Below are positions 58,301 to 61,300 of a stretch of DNA of 64,000 nucleotides, piece after piece. Made by a program: the position numbers and the translations under genes. The notes beneath the pieces were generated by a model, which searched no databases, was not told where the DNA came from, and saw only the letters and a program-made list of their open reading frames with translations. The stretch lies in NCBI RefSeq assembly GCF_032854445.1, contig NC_088295.1, positions 78,148,028 through 78,212,027 of the forward strand, given 5' to 3'. The DNA comes from Liolophura sinensis. Its lineage: Eukaryota; Mollusca; Polyplacophora; Chitonida; Chitonidae. Position 1 is the stretch's first letter; every line of letters begins with the position of its first letter.

Positions 58301-61300
58301 CGTGTGATTTACTGCTGTGATATGCTGCGTGGAATGTATCTTGGCATGACTGCACTCATGACTGAATCCACATGTGATTTGTTGCTGTGATATGGTGCGT
58401 GGAATGTATCTTGGCATGACTGCACTCATGACTGAATCCACATGTGATTTGTTGCTGTGATATGGTGCGTGGAATGTATCTTGGCATGACTGCACTCATG
58501 ACTGAATCCACATGTGATTTGTTGCTGTGATATGCTGCGTGGAATGTATCTTGGCATGACTGCACTCATGACTGAATCCACATGTGATTTGTTGCTGTGA
58601 TATGGTGCGTGGAATGTATCTTGGCGTGACTGCATTCATGACTGAATCCACATGTGATTTACTGCTGTGATATGGTGCGTGGAATGTATCTTGGCGTGAT
58701 TGCACTCATGATTGAATCCACATGTGATTTGTTGCTGTGATATGGTGCGTGGAATGTATCTTGGCGTGACTGCACTCATGACTGAATCCACATGTGATTT
58801 GTTGCTGTGATATGCTGTGTGGAATGTATCTTGGCGTGACTGCACTCATGACTGAACCCACGTGTGATTTACTGCTGTGATATGGTGCGTGAAATGTATC
58901 TTGGCATGACTGCACTCATGACTGAACCCACGTGTGATTTACTGCTGTGATATGCTGCGTGGAATGTATCTTGGCATGACTGCACTCATGACTGAACCCA
59001 CGTGTGATTTACTGCTGTGATATGCTGCGTGGAATGTATCTTGGCATGACTGCACTCATGACTGAATCCACATGTGATTTACTGCTGTGTGCTGTGATAT
59101 GCTGCCCTCATTACAGAACCCATGGCCTATATGCTAGGCATGTGACTTACTGCTGTAATATGCAGCATGGAATCCTCTCCCTCCCACGGATACGTCAGAT
59201 CTGAATTTCACCCACAGTTTGTTACTGACGGAGAAGATGGGGTCAGGCAGAGTTTGTCCACACACTTTAGCTAACTCTCTACCATTCGTGTCCTTGTCTT
59301 TTACCTGCAGCAAAAATTAAATACGGCTTTCTCAGAAATGTATCTTCCCATACATACATTGATGCCTTGGTGTAGAACACAATAAGGACATACACATACA
59401 TGTACAATGTACACCACACAACCTGTAGATCAGTCACACTGATTGACTACTGTTCCAAGCAGTACTCACGAACATTACAATGATAATATGTGAGAGGGTG
59501 GTAAGGTGCATGGGTGACATACACATACATGTACAATGTACACCACACAACCTGTAGATCAGTCACACTGATTGACTACTGCTCCAAGCAGTACTCACGA
59601 ACACTACAATGATAATATGTGAGAGGGTGGTAAGCTGTATGGGTGTCTCACCTGAGCCTGACCGCCTTCATGTATTACCACAAAGTAGTTGGCCCTTTGG
59701 TAGTAACTGATGGACTTCCCACTCATGTCACACACAGGGCTCACATTCACAAAACTTTGTTAATCAATTTTTCGTACCATCACTCATACATGATGTCGCC
59801 ATATGGCAAAGCTACCAGAAATGTCACTCACACAGTCTGGTGACAGTGGCCCGATATTCTGGTAACTCACATATGGATCCATTTACAACATAATGCAATA
59901 ATATTTAACATTTAAAATTCAAGAAATATGAAAGACACATATTCTGAAATGAACTCTTGTACAAGGACTTTCAAAACATTTAACACCTTTCAACAAAACT
60001 GAAATTGAAATACCTTCATAGATTTCAAGAATTTAGATTTTCAAAAGTCTCATAAATTATCTGTACACAAAGGCGCTATGTGGTAAAATCAATGAAGTTC
60101 CAGCTGTGAGATACATACCTGAACATAGTCATAATTACAGTTAGAATGCGTCTCTAGGTCCATGTCTACAAACACTAGCTGAAGCTTGCTCCCCCTTGAA
60201 GTGGTGATGGTCCAAAAACATTCCCCATTGTGTGAGTAGGACACAGGGTAGTTGGGAGAGACAAAGCTGCCTGTAGGGGTGGTCAGGTCAGCACCACAAC
60301 CTTATTTGATAGAAAAAACAATAGTCTCAAAACATAGCAGGGCCTTGCAAAGTGCAAATCTTGTTGAACATGCATTTTCTATACAACTACTATACTGGTT
60401 TAAGCTGTTAGAATGAAGAAAAATTGAGTAACATGACATAATTTTGCTGAAAATAAACAAAAGAGCGCTAAACTTGAGCTTAATCTGTAACTTGTCACAG
60501 TGAAGTCATATACAATTCAATGTAAACAAAGCCTGTTGCAAAAAACAGAAAACTGCCTAGGAAAGAGTTTTGAAACAGAGCAAAGACACATATGAGTGAG
60601 CTAAAAATGGATGATATCGCTAAACACTCAATCTGTAAATCATCCTAATACTTGAGAAAGGGATCTGAATGAAATTTCTGCAAAATCACATCAATTACAT
60701 AAATATAGCAAACCTGATGATGTTCCATCGTAAATAATTCTAAATCCCGCAGCTGACAGGGAATTATCTGATCGAAACTTCAGGTACAATCGGTTACTAT
60801 GAGAGCGAATGAGAGGTGAGATGGCGCTACCACAGTATTTGCCCACAAGTGGTGATGTACTGAAACCTCCATTCCTAAAAACAAAGGCAAAAAAAAAAAA
60901 CATGCAAACATCCAACACAAGGCGTAACATAACCTTTCATGTCTTGAAATGATCATTATCACTTCAACTTTGACTGAAATATTGCCGATGTGTCCTTAAG
61001 CAATAATCATTCATTCATTCATTCAACTTTGATAGCTTTTTGAAATATTCATGATGACAGATAAAAATTACAAATGTTCAGGCTAGAACTTAGCCCACAT
61101 GTTGTAACTTAGGGACTGTGGACAAGACTGGACATGACAGTAACACACATAGCGAACGATCTACTACAAGTATTGTTAATGACCTATAATTGCATGGACA
61201 GATACCTTAAAAATGAAGCAATCACCTTGCTTATTAAAGCCACAGTATACACGGTTTACTGTTAATCATAAACAATTCCATTTGATTTTTCACCTAAAGT

